From contig JBDSXV010000173.1 in assembly GCA_039926025.1 (NCBI GenBank), forward strand, positions 1-14,781: a stretch of 14,781 nt of DNA, given 5' to 3'. Below the pieces are notes generated by a model that saw only the letters and a program-made list of their open reading frames with translations, had not been told where the DNA came from and ran no database searches. Source of the stretch: Dokdonella_A sp039926025. Its GTDB lineage: Bacteria; Pseudomonadota; Gammaproteobacteria; Xanthomonadales; Rhodanobacteraceae. Every line of letters starts with the position of its first letter. Within the stretch, counting starts at the first letter, position 1. This document shows positions 7,589 through 14,729 of this stretch, one piece after another. The translations under genes and the position numbers were made by a program.

Positions 7589-8094
7589 TGTGGGAGCAAC
7601 TGTCTGTGGGTCTTCAGCCACGATGCTCATGGATGGATTTGCACCGAGCAGCACCATCCCCAACTAACCCTCCCCTTGAAGGGGAGGGCTGAAGCATTTG
7701 TGGGAGCGGCTTCAGCCGCGATGCTCTCCGCGGCATGCGCAGCATCCTCACCCAACGCTCTCCTCGTAGGGAGGGCCGAAGCACCGCAGCCTTGGTGTGT
7801 TGCTGTCGGGTTTTGCGGGAGCAATTGTCTGTTGAAGCAACTGTCTGTGGGTCTTCAGCCACGATGCTCATGGATGGATTTGCACCGGGTAGCACCATCC
7901 CCACCCAACCCTCCCCTTGAAGGGGAGGGCTGAAGCATTTGTGGGAGCGGCTTCAGCCGCGATGCTCTCCAGCGACCTTCTTCATGGGCCGGGAAAGCGC
8001 GAAGTTCTTCCCAGCACAATCGCGGCGTCAGCCACCGCTGGCTGGCGAGAGAGCATCGCGGCTGAAGCCGCTCCCACAGACAGTTGCTCCCACA
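7589..8094. repeat. Repeat cluster bounded by 22-bp inverted repeats, containing a 134-bp direct duplication
   Basis: This fills most of the 720-base gene-free stretch between algZ and the carboxylesterase gene. The ends, 7589-7610 and 8073-8094, are perfect 22-bp inverted repeats beginning TGTGGGAGCAACTGTC. Inside, 7596-7729 and 7837-7970 are direct repeats of 134 bp with four mismatches. Each contains the CCCTCCCC/GGGGAGGG palindrome and the 26-base TGTGGGAGCGG module (7699-7724, 7940-7965); a third 26-base copy is inverted at 8053-8078. A decayed palindrome lies near 7751-7777. No convincing coding sequence is present: open frames here follow the repeat phase and have no family features. 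Confidence 0.85.
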
Positions 8095-8120
8095 GCACCC
8101 TTGCTGCTGGCAGAGGATCC

Positions 8121-8792
8121 CTAAGCGGTCGCGTGCAGGCGCGAGCCGATCCATGCGCGCAGATCGTCGATTTCCTCGGCGCATACCTGGTGCGCCATCG
8201 GGTAGCTGTGCCATTCGACCGCGTAGCCGAGCTGCTGCAGTGCGTCGCGGCCTACTGTACCCAGTGCCTGGGGCACCACAGGATCGGAGCTGCCGTGGGC
8301 GAAGAAGATCGGCAAGCCGGCATTCGCGCTGCTGCATTCGGCGGCGGTCATCGCTTCGAGCGGCAGGTAGGTCGACAAGGCCACAATGCCGGCGAGCCTG
8401 GATGCGTGGCGCACGCCGGCAGTGAGCGCAATCGCGCCTCCTTGCGAAAAGCCGGCGAGCAGCACGCGTTCTGCCGGAATGCCGCGGCCTGCTTCGCGGG
8501 CGATCAGCTCATCGACTTGCGCGATCGAGGCGCGGATGCCGACTTCGTCCTGCTTGTCGGCGATCGCCATGCCGCGGATGTCGTACCACGCACGCATTGC
8601 CATGCCGTTGTTGATCGTGACCGGGCGCACCGGCGCGTGCGGAAACACGAAACGCACGGACGGCCAGTCGTGACCGACCAGTTCGGGAACAATCGGGGCG
8701 AAGTCGTTGCCGTCGGCGCCAAGACCATGCAGCCAGATGATCGCATGGCGCGGATTCGCGGCGGTTTCGGTTTCCACACAAGGCAGGGTCAA
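8121..8792 (-). CDS. Carboxylesterase/acyl-protein-thioesterase-like alpha/beta hydrolase
   Basis: This 223-residue cytoplasmic serine hydrolase belongs to the phospholipase/carboxylesterase family (PF02230 type), which hydrolyses short-chain esters or lysophospholipids. The catalytic triad is visible: S116 in LAGFSQGGA, D170 in HGSSDPVV and H201 in YPMAHQVC. The oxyanion region is WLHGLGADGND (residues 20-30), and PHAPVRPVTINNG is also typical. A TTG start at 8792 is preferred. It gives the normal family N-terminus MTLPCVETETA and has CGGAG six bases upstream. The next in-frame ATG, at 8885, would add 31 residues that look non-coding and would run into the promoter region of the divergent secreted esterase. 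The gene ends 27 bases from the repeat cluster. Confidence 0.92.
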   Translation of the reverse strand: MTLPCVETETAANPRHAIIWLHGLGADGNDFAPIVPELVGHDWPSVRFVFPHAPVRPVTINNGMAMRAWYDIRGMAIADKQDEVGIRASIAQVDELIAREAGRGIPAERVLLAGFSQGGAIALTAGVRHASRLAGIVALSTYLPLEAMTAAECSSANAGLPIFFAHGSSDPVVPQALGTVGRDALQQLGYAVEWHSYPMAHQVCAEEIDDLRAWIGSRLHATA

Positions 8793-8941
8793 GGCATTCT
8801 CCGGGCAGTCGATCAAGCGCCTAGGCTGCCCGCGCAGCGCCGATTTGCCAAGCTCCGCGAGGCGCAATCCGGTGCCGGAATGCAAAAGGCGCGTGTGCTA
8901 GCGTGCGGCGCGATCACCCCGCCCCTGCCGGAAAAACCGCG

Positions 8942-10018
8942 ATGCGCGCCTTTGGACTGCTGGCCGCCTTCTCTCTCTTCGTGCTGGCAGCCGAACCCGC
9001 CGCCGCGGCGACGCACGCGGATTTCCTCTATGGCCACAGCACGGACGGCGCCAACCAGCCGTTCCGCTACTTCGTGCCGCCGGGCTATACCAGTGCGCAA
9101 GCCTATCCGCTGATCCTGTTCCTGCACGGTTCGGGTGAGCGCGGCAGCGACAACGAAGCCCAGCTCAACAACAATGCGAACGGTGCATTGCAGCTGATCG
9201 GCGACAATCAGCTTGCGTTGCAACCGATCTTCATGATCGCGCCGCAGTGCCCGACCGACGGCTGGTGGAGCGGCGCGACGCTCACCACCGCGATCGGCCT
9301 CGTCGACCAGATCGCCGCGAGTTATCACATCGATCCCGATCGCGTGTACGTGACCGGTCTGTCGATGGGCGGTATGGGCACGTGGAGCGCGGTCACCGCG
9401 CAACCGACGCGCTTCGCCGCGGCGGTGCCGATGTCCGGCAACGGCGATACCAATCCTGCCGCCGCGGTCAGTGCGATACCGTTCTGGTTCTTCCACGCAA
9501 ACAACGACGGTACCGTGCCCGTCGCCGGTTCCGACACGCTCGTCGCTGCTTTGCGCAATGCCGGCGCGAGCACGATCTACACGCGCTACGACACCGGCGG
9601 CCACGGCATCTGGCCGGCGGCCTATGCGCATCCATTGCTGTTCCAGTGGCTGGTGTCGCAGCAACGTGGCAACCCGAGCACGATCACGCCGCCGATCCTG
9701 CGCATCGCGCAACCCACCGCGGGCAACGCGTGGTCGACCGATCAGCCCGCGATCGACCTCGCCGGCAGCACGAACAACGATGGCAACGCGATCGATGCGC
9801 TTGCCTGGGACGCACCTGCCGCCACCGGCAACGCAATCGGCACGACGACGTGGAGTGCAGCCGGCATCGCGCTCAATCAAGGCGCCAACCTCATCCACAT
9901 GACCGCCACATCGCCGAGCGAATACGCCGCGTATGGCGGGCACACCACATTCAACGACAGCCTGCGCGTGACGCGCGACGGCGATATGATTTTCACGAAC
10001 GGTTTCGAGGTGAATTGA
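8942..10018 (+). CDS. Secreted alpha/beta-hydrolase esterase with C-terminal Ig-like domain and IFTNGFE tail
   Basis: The product is 358 residues with a Sec signal peptide (MRAFGLLAAFSLFVLA...AAAA, about 22-23 residues). The hydrolase domain (about 25-242) has LILFLHGSGERG at the oxyanion region, S141 in VTGLSMGGMG, D189 in HANNDGTVP and H221 in GGHGIW. This is the layout of extracellular phospholipase/carboxylesterase or 'predicted peptidase' proteins such as polymer-degrading esterases. Residues about 250-345 look like a bacterial Ig-like or glucodextranase-type beta-sandwich (AIDLAGST...TTTWSAAGIALNQGANLIHM). The chain ends DGDMIFTNGFEVN, a tail shape seen on exported proteins of Rhodanobacteraceae relatives. 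The ATG at 8942 is preferred over 8903 because the signal peptide begins there and GGAAAA precedes it. The substrate is unknown. Confidence 0.85.
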   Translation: MRAFGLLAAFSLFVLAAEPAAAATHADFLYGHSTDGANQPFRYFVPPGYTSAQAYPLILFLHGSGERGSDNEAQLNNNANGALQLIGDNQLALQPIFMIAPQCPTDGWWSGATLTTAIGLVDQIAASYHIDPDRVYVTGLSMGGMGTWSAVTAQPTRFAAAVPMSGNGDTNPAAAVSAIPFWFFHANNDGTVPVAGSDTLVAALRNAGASTIYTRYDTGGHGIWPAAYAHPLLFQWLVSQQRGNPSTITPPILRIAQPTAGNAWSTDQPAIDLAGSTNNDGNAIDALAWDAPAATGNAIGTTTWSAAGIALNQGANLIHMTATSPSEYAAYGGHTTFNDSLRVTRDGDMIFTNGFEVN

Positions 10019-10221
10019 CCCGGAAAGCCTACGCGTGCGGGCCATGCGCTGAGAACGCCGATTGCGCAGGCGCGGCCGGGCAGCGCAGACGAAGCCCTGC
10101 TGTCGCTTAGGCACAGCTGTCGACGGGTTTCGCGAACTCGCGCCGCTTACTTTCGGCCCGGTCCATACGATCGCTAAGCCGGTATGCTCGGGCCTTTGAC
10201 CCTCATGCTCCGGAGTCCTCC

Positions 10222-12654
10222 ATGCATCGCCCATCCGTCGCCTGCCTCGTCAGCTTGCTCACCCTCGTCGCCGCGCCCGCGCAGGCGATCACGATCGAAC
10301 AGGCGATGGCCGACCCGGACTGGATCGGATCGCCGGTCGAGCATGCGTACTGGAGCGTCGACGGTCGCAGCCTCTACTACGCGATCAAGCAGAAGGGCTC
10401 GTCGATCCGCGACCTGCATCGCATCGATCTTGCCAACGGCAAGGACACCGTCGTCGATCCGTCGGCGATGGCGAACGCCGATGGTGGCGAAGCGGTGTTT
10501 GATCGTGCGCGCACACGCGCGGCGTTCGTGCGTAACGGCGACGTATTCATTCGTGAGGTCGCGAACGGCCGGTTGACCCAGGTCACGCGCACGCCGCAGG
10601 CCGAAGCATCGCCACAGTTTTCTGCAGATGGCCATGCGCTGCAGTACCGAAGCGGCAGCGACTGGTTCAACTACGACATCGCCGGCGCCGTGAATGCACC
10701 GGTCGCCATCCTCAAGCTGGAAAAGGATCCGCAAGCGAAGAAGCCCGATGAACTGGGCGAGCAGCAGCTGCGTTACTTCTCCACCCTGCGCAAGATCAAG
10801 GCCGATCGCGAAGCACAGAAGAAAAATGGCGATGACTTCGCCAAGGGCGATCCAAGCCGCGCGCCCCTGCCGTTTTACATCGGCGATGACGTCAAGATCG
10901 AAGCCACCTCGCTGGCGCCCGACGGCCGCTCACTGCTCGTGGTCACATCACCCAAGGGCAACGACGAGGGCCAGCACGGCAAGCTGCAGCGCTTCGTTAC
11001 CGAGTCGGGTTACGAGGAACAGGAAGACGAACGCACGCGCGTCGGCCGCAACGATCCGGCGCCGCAATCGCTGCTGTTGGTCGATCTGGTCAAGCACGAG
11101 ACGCATGCACTCGCGGTGGAGGATTTGCCGGGTATCCATGACGACCCGCTGAAATCCGTGCGCGACGAAAACGAGAGGCTCAAGCGCGAGCACGGCATCG
11201 ACAAGAAAGAGGCTGACAAGAAGAAGGAAGCGAAACACGACGACACGCCAAAGAATCGCGCCGTGCGTATTGTCGCGGGCGGCGACGATGGCGGTGGTGG
11301 CGGCATCGCCTGGAGCGCCGACGGCAAGGCAATCGCGATCCAGATCCGCGCGATCGACAACAAGGACCGCTGGATCGCCAGCGTCGATCTCGACCGCGCC
11401 AAGCTCGTCAGCCAGCATCGCCTGACGGACGCGGCCTGGATCAACTGGAACTTCAACGAGTTCGGCTGGGAAAAAGACGACCGCACGCTGTGGTACGTAT
11501 CCGAGGAAAGCGGCTACGCACAGCTCTATGCGAAGTCCGCCAATGGCAAGGCGACCCCGCTGACCAGCGGAAAGTTCGAAGTATCGAGCCCGGCGCTTTC
11601 GGCGGACGGCAACTGGTTCTACCTGCGCTCGAACGCGGAAGCGCCGTACGCGTACGACGTCTACCGTGTCGCGACCAGGGGCGGCAAACTCGAACGCATC
11701 ACCTCGTTCAAGGGCATGCAGAGCTTCGCGCTCGCGCCCGACGGCAAGCAGCTTGCGATCGTGCATTCGGGTTCGTACCTTCCCGCGCAACTGGCGATCA
11801 TCGGGAGCGAAGGCGGCGCGACGGCACGCGAGCTGACCGATACGCGCACACCCGAGTACAAGGCGCTGACGTGGCCCGCGCTCGACGTGGTGCAGGTGCC
11901 CTCGACGCATACACAGCAGCCAATCTACGCGAAGCTGTACAAGCCGAAGGATTTCGACGCATCCAAGAAATACCCGGCCGTGCTGTTCGTGCACGGCGCC
12001 GGCTACACGCAGAACGTGCACGAGCAATACCCCTACTATTTCCGCGAGCAGATGTTCCACAACCTGCTCAACGAACACGGCTATGTCGTGCTCGACATGG
12101 ACTACCGCGCGAGCGAAGGCTACGGCCGCGACTGGCGAACCGCGATCTACCGCCAGATGGGCCATCCGGAACTGGAAGACCTCATCGATGGCGTGCACTG
12201 GCTGGAAAAAAATGCGTCGGTTGATGCGCAGCGCGTCGGCCTCTACGGTGGCTCGTACGGCGGCTTCATGACCCTGATGGCCATGTTCCGCGCGCCCGAT
12301 GTGTTCAAGGCCGGTGCCGCGCTGCGTCCGGTCACCGACTGGGCGCAGTACAACCACGAATACACCTCGAACATTCTCAACGAGCCGAAGGACGATCCGA
12401 TCGCGTACGAGCGCTCGTCGCCGATCGAATTCGCCGACGGCCTCAAGGGCTCGTTACTGATCGCGCACGGCATGATCGACGACAACGTGCTGTTCGAGGA
12501 TTCGGTTCGCCTGTACCAGAAGCTGATTGAGCTGCACAAGGACAACTTCGAATTGTCCGGCTATCCGCTCGAACGCCACGGCTTCGTGCATGCCGATTCT
12601 TGGCTCGACGAATACAAGCGCATCTACAAATTGTTCGAGACGAACCTGAAATGA
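10222..12654 (+). CDS. Exported S9-family serine peptidase (prolyl oligopeptidase / acylaminoacyl-peptidase type)
   Basis: The product is 810 residues. A signal peptide (cut after about residue 22, ...AAPAQA-ITIEQ) sends it to the periplasm or beyond. A beta-propeller-like region with WD40-type repeats (SADGHALQYRS, SADGKAIAIQI, SADGNWFYLRS, APDGKQLAIVH) occupies about residues 23-560 and would gate the active site. The C-terminal alpha/beta hydrolase domain carries catalytic S678 in LYGGSYGGFM, D753 in HGMIDDNV and H786 in ERHGFVH. The oxyanion strand is AVLFVHGAGYTQ. Residues about 308-350 are a very charged, probably coiled-coil insert (ENERLKREHGIDKKEADKKK). CGGAG lies 8 to 12 bases before the ATG. 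It probably releases amino acids or short peptides from oligopeptides. The DPP4-like double-Glu motif is not evident, so a general S9 assignment is safer. Confidence 0.92.
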   Translation: MHRPSVACLVSLLTLVAAPAQAITIEQAMADPDWIGSPVEHAYWSVDGRSLYYAIKQKGSSIRDLHRIDLANGKDTVVDPSAMANADGGEAVFDRARTRAAFVRNGDVFIREVANGRLTQVTRTPQAEASPQFSADGHALQYRSGSDWFNYDIAGAVNAPVAILKLEKDPQAKKPDELGEQQLRYFSTLRKIKADREAQKKNGDDFAKGDPSRAPLPFYIGDDVKIEATSLAPDGRSLLVVTSPKGNDEGQHGKLQRFVTESGYEEQEDERTRVGRNDPAPQSLLLVDLVKHETHALAVEDLPGIHDDPLKSVRDENERLKREHGIDKKEADKKKEAKHDDTPKNRAVRIVAGGDDGGGGGIAWSADGKAIAIQIRAIDNKDRWIASVDLDRAKLVSQHRLTDAAWINWNFNEFGWEKDDRTLWYVSEESGYAQLYAKSANGKATPLTSGKFEVSSPALSADGNWFYLRSNAEAPYAYDVYRVATRGGKLERITSFKGMQSFALAPDGKQLAIVHSGSYLPAQLAIIGSEGGATARELTDTRTPEYKALTWPALDVVQVPSTHTQQPIYAKLYKPKDFDASKKYPAVLFVHGAGYTQNVHEQYPYYFREQMFHNLLNEHGYVVLDMDYRASEGYGRDWRTAIYRQMGHPELEDLIDGVHWLEKNASVDAQRVGLYGGSYGGFMTLMAMFRAPDVFKAGAALRPVTDWAQYNHEYTSNILNEPKDDPIAYERSSPIEFADGLKGSLLIAHGMIDDNVLFEDSVRLYQKLIELHKDNFELSGYPLERHGFVHADSWLDEYKRIYKLFETNLK

Positions 12655-13082
12655 TCATGCGAGCGGCTGCAATCGCGTGCGTTGCCGGCCTTGCGCTGAC
12701 GCTCGCCGGCTGCAAGCTCGACTGGGTGCGCGAGCACCCGCTCGGCTGTCGCCTCGATGAGCAGCTGGCGACGCGCGACACCCTCTACTTCGGCCGCTCG
12801 ATTCCCGGCGGCGCCGACGTCGACGAAGCGGCGTGGCAGCGATTCGAGAATGAAGTCCTGCTGCCCGCGTTTCCGCGCGGCTACACGATGCTCGACGCGC
12901 ACGGTCACTGGCGCGGCAAGGATGGCGTGAGCATCGGCGAGGCCAGCCGCATCGTGATTCTCGTGCATGGCGACGATGCATCGAGCGATGCAGCTGTGCG
13001 CACAGTCATTGCGCGCTATCGGGACATGTTCAGGCAGGAATCCGTGCTGCGCGAACGCACGACGGCTTGCGCGTCGTTCTAG
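12651..13082 (+). CDS. DUF3574 domain lipoprotein
   Basis: The product is 143 residues. The N-terminus MIMRAAAIACVAGLALTLAGC is a lipoprotein signal with lipobox LAGC, so the mature protein starts at C21 and is membrane-anchored. The rest matches the DUF3574 pattern: DTLYFGRSIPGGADVDEAAW, then FENEVLLPAFPRGYTMLDAHGHWR and a C-terminal SRIVILVHGD. The function of the family is unknown. The ATG at 12651 overlaps the peptidase stop (ATGA); a second ATG at 12657 would shorten it by two residues. The frame is open upstream to 12600, but that part lies inside the peptidase and would spoil the signal peptide. Coupling to the peptidase suggests co-expression. It is convergent with the integron integrase, with an 18-base gap. 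Confidence 0.85.
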   Translation: MIMRAAAIACVAGLALTLAGCKLDWVREHPLGCRLDEQLATRDTLYFGRSIPGGADVDEAAWQRFENEVLLPAFPRGYTMLDAHGHWRGKDGVSIGEASRIVILVHGDDASSDAAVRTVIARYRDMFRQESVLRERTTACASF

Positions 13083-13100
13083 TCGCGCGCATTTTGCGAA

Positions 13101-14106
13101 TCACCGGTCCAGCGGACTCGACACGCCGTGACCGCCGCGATTGAGCACGTGCGTGTAGATCTGCGTCGTCGACACATCCGCATGGCCCAGCAATTCCTGG
13201 ATCGTGCGCAGGTCGTAGCCGGCCTCCAGCAAATGCGTCGCGAACGTGTGACGCAAGGTATGCGCGCTCAACAGCTTCACGATGCCAGCCCTGTGTCGCG
13301 CGGTTTTCAACGCACGCGACAGTATCGCTTCGTCGACATGATGGCGACGGATCACGCCATCGAGCGGATCGCGCGAGCGCTGCGCGGAAGGGAACACGTA
13401 TTGCCAACCGAAATCATGCGCCGCTCGGGGATACTTGCGCGCGAGCGCGTGCGGCAGATGTGTTTCGCCGAAGCCCGCGGCCATGTCCTGCTCGTGCAAG
13501 ACGCGCGCGCTCGATTTCACGATGCAGCGGTTCGACCAGCGATCGCGGAAGCATCGTGCGCCGGTCTTTGCCGCCCTTGCCATCGCGTACCGTGATCTCC
13601 GACCTGGCAAAGTCGACGTCCTTGACGCGCAATCGCAGACCTTCGAGCAGCCGCATCCCGGTACCGTACAACAGGCTCGCGAGCAGCCATGCTCGGCCTT
13701 GCATCGACGCGAGGAGTCGGCGCACCTCATCCTGCGACAACACTGTCGGCACGCGACGTGGCCGCTTCGCTCGCACGACATTTTCCATCCACGGCAGTTC
13801 GACGCCGAGCACGACACGATAGAGAAAGAGCAACGCAGACAAGGCTTGGTTCTGGGTACCGGCAGCAACCTGCCCCTCGACCGCCAGCGTACTCAGGAAC
13901 GCCTCTACTTCCGCACCGCCCATCTCACGTGGTGAGCGCCGATCGTGAACGAGTATGAATCGGCGAATCCAGCCAAGGTACGCGCGTTCGGTACGCAAAC
14001 TGTAGTGTTTGAGCCGCATGTGACGGCGAACTTCATCGAAAAGCCGCAACGCCCGCGCGTCACTCGGACCCGTTGTTACACCCGCACTTTCGCTGTGGTA
14101 ACTCAT
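13101..14106 (-). pseudogene. intI: Integron integrase (IntI-type tyrosine recombinase), frameshifted
   Basis: IntI recombines attI with attC sites to insert and excise gene cassettes. The N-terminal part reads LKHYSLRTERAYLGWIRRFI, then LLYGTGMRLLEGLRLRVKDVDF (first catalytic Arg) and VRDGKGGKDRRTML. After ERA, near 13502-13509, the frame breaks. The rest continues in another minus-strand frame as RVLHEQDMAAGFGE, then the IntI-specific LARKYPRAAHDFGWQYVFPS insert, HTLRHTFATHLLEAGYD (His-x-x-Arg) and TTQIYTHV with the catalytic Tyr, ending SSPLDR at 13101. Adding one CG to the CGCGCGCG tract would restore a product of about 335 residues with every family motif. Start at 14106 (MSYHSES) is a best guess; an ATG at 14184 is also in frame. 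Either a recent inactivation or a sequencing/assembly error. Confidence 0.88.
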
Positions 14107-14199
14107 ACACCCGCGACTCCGTCGTGTTGTACGGGAGTCTGCTGGTCGGCACAGGCTGATGCAGCCGGCGAAGTGATTGATCATTCGTAGGAATTATGC

Positions 14200-14228
14200 T
14201 TGACCTCGCGCGCGTCTTGCTGAACGAT
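14200..14228 (+). promoter_or_regulatory. Possible cassette promoter (Pc) in the attI region
   Basis: TTGACC (14200-14205) is five of six to the -35 consensus. Seventeen bases downstream is AACGAT (14223-14228), only three of six to the -10 consensus. It points towards the cassettes and lies between the integrase start and the recombination core, where Pc may be expected. The match is weak. Confidence 0.25.
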
Positions 14229-14231
14229 CAC

Positions 14232-14270
14232 GTGCAACACCCCGGATCTGGGGTCTATTTGTAGTTGGGC
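14232..14270 (+). other. attI-like recombination site with core GTTGGGC
   Basis: The core GTTGGGC at 14264-14270 fits the integron consensus GTTRRRY exactly and lies 158 bases upstream of the integrase start, at the junction with the first cassette. An inverse-oriented box, GTGCAAC (14232-14238), could be the partner half of the simple site. Between them ACCCC/GGGGT (14239-14243, 14250-14254) can form a small hairpin. attI sites are not conserved in sequence outside the core, so the left limit is a guess. The stretch from 14107 holds no gene. Confidence 0.65.
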
Positions 14271-14585
14271 ACTAAGAATCAACGTTCCGGTTTGACCAAC
14301 CTGCTCCTCACCTTCTCGCCGTTTCTATTCATGGCGCCTGTTGCAATGTGCGCTTGGCTTGAGTCGTACCACCGTGGCGCGGCTACCTTTTTCGCAATCT
14401 TCATCGTGCTCGTGGGTTTTGGTGCTTTTGCCGCCGCTAAGGGCTCGCGTTTTGCAGGGGGTCATTGGTTCTCGCTTGGCACCACAGGCATGGAACCTTG
14501 GGCACAGCGCTTCTATCTCGGTGGGTACGCGTGCATGGTGTTTGGCCTTGTGGGTCTGCTTTTCACGCAGATCGCACTTCGCTAG
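14265..14585 (+). CDS. Cassette-encoded small membrane protein of unknown function
   Basis: The 106-residue product is not recognised. It has three likely membrane segments, about residues 12-31, 38-57 and 83-103. A short basic N-terminus (MGTKNQRSG) and a soluble loop KGSRFAGGHWFSLGTTGMEPWAQR lie around them. Translation from the TTG at 14265 would place the start codon inside the recombination core; GGGG at 14250-14253 is a possible, rather distant, ribosome-binding site inside attI. A TTG at 14292 or ATG at 14331 are other in-frame starts, but the ATG would cut into the first membrane segment. The stop lies 19 bases before attC, typical of cassette genes. The role cannot be inferred; cassette membrane proteins are often orphans. 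Confidence 0.6.
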   Translation: MGTKNQRSGLTNLLLTFSPFLFMAPVAMCAWLESYHRGAATFFAIFIVLVGFGAFAAAKGSRFAGGHWFSLGTTGMEPWAQRFYLGGYACMVFGLVGLLFTQIALR

Positions 14586-14656
14586 GTACCGTGTCCGCGT
14601 GCTTGCCCAACAATTCATTCCAGCGGACGTGCTGCGCACGCCGCTAAATTCAGGCG
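14265..14656 (+). mobile_element. Integron gene cassette 1, complete
   Basis: The cassette runs from TTGGGC, directly after the G of the attI core, to the G of the next core at 14656, 392 bases. It holds one small gene reading away from the integrase and an attC site at its 3' end, the normal cassette plan. The leading TTGGGC plus the preceding G is the exact reverse complement of the 5' core GCCCAAC of its own attC (14605-14611), as expected if the cassette closed into a circle before insertion. Codon use is visibly less GC-biased than in the core genes. Confidence 0.85.
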
Positions 14657-14662
14657 TTGAAG
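14605..14662 (+). other. attC recombination site (59-base element)
   Basis: The 5' core GCCCAAC (14605-14611) and a 3' core GTTGAAG (14656-14662) enclose an imperfect palindrome, 58 bases overall. The centre folds as AGCGG-A-CGTGC / GCACG-CCGCT (14622-14645): ten pairs with one extrahelical A and a three-base loop, the hallmark used by IntI to select the strand. ACAATTCATTC and TAAATTCAGGCG on either side resemble classical attC arms. The 3' core has G where the consensus GTTRRRY asks for C or T. Confidence 0.88.
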
Positions 14663-14690
14663 CTGTAGAAAAACCCATTTCCCGCCGCTG

Positions 14691-14722
14691 AAAGATCCGC
14701 CGCGCTGGCGGATTTTTCGTTT
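14691..14722 (+). terminator. Strong Rho-independent terminator after the first cassette
   Basis: ATCCGCC (14695-14701) pairs with GGCGGAT (14707-14713) over a five-base loop; flanking AAAG/TTTT can extend the stem to eleven pairs with one G-T wobble. TTTTTCGTTTT follows. It lies 29 bases past the 3' attC core, so within the start of the next cassette or at the end of the array. Confidence 0.85.
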
Positions 14723-14729
14723 TGTCGTC

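Noticed and set aside
7596..7970. Possible CRISPR array
   Set aside because: Two long copies with internal palindromes and no short evenly spaced repeats or spacers; no cas genes nearby.
7526..8337. Open frames across the repeat cluster on both strands
   Set aside because: They are made of translated repeats, for example the recurring VGAASAAML, and lack ribosome-binding sites or family similarity.
10019..10221. Promoter or terminator between the secreted esterase and the S9 peptidase
   Set aside because: TATGCT at 10183-10188 is a fair -10 match but has no -35 at proper distance, and no hairpin with a T run was found after 10018.
8813..10234. Minus-strand open frame of 473 codons opposite the secreted esterase
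   Set aside because: Arginine-rich shadow sequence without motifs; the plus strand encodes a signal peptide and a full catalytic triad.
10948..12357. Minus-strand open frame of 469 codons opposite the S9 peptidase
   Set aside because: Shadow of a real gene; no recognisable domain, and it would oppose a well-supported peptidase.
14139..14154. LexA-like box CTGC-N8-ACAG upstream of the integrase
   Set aside because: One base off CTGT-N8-ACAG, with a GC-rich spacer unlike known integrase SOS boxes, and xanthomonad LexA sites are usually different; likely chance.
13101..14184. Two separate overlapping recombinase genes on the minus strand
   Set aside because: The two frames are successive halves of one IntI protein that meet at the CG tract; neither half has all catalytic residues.
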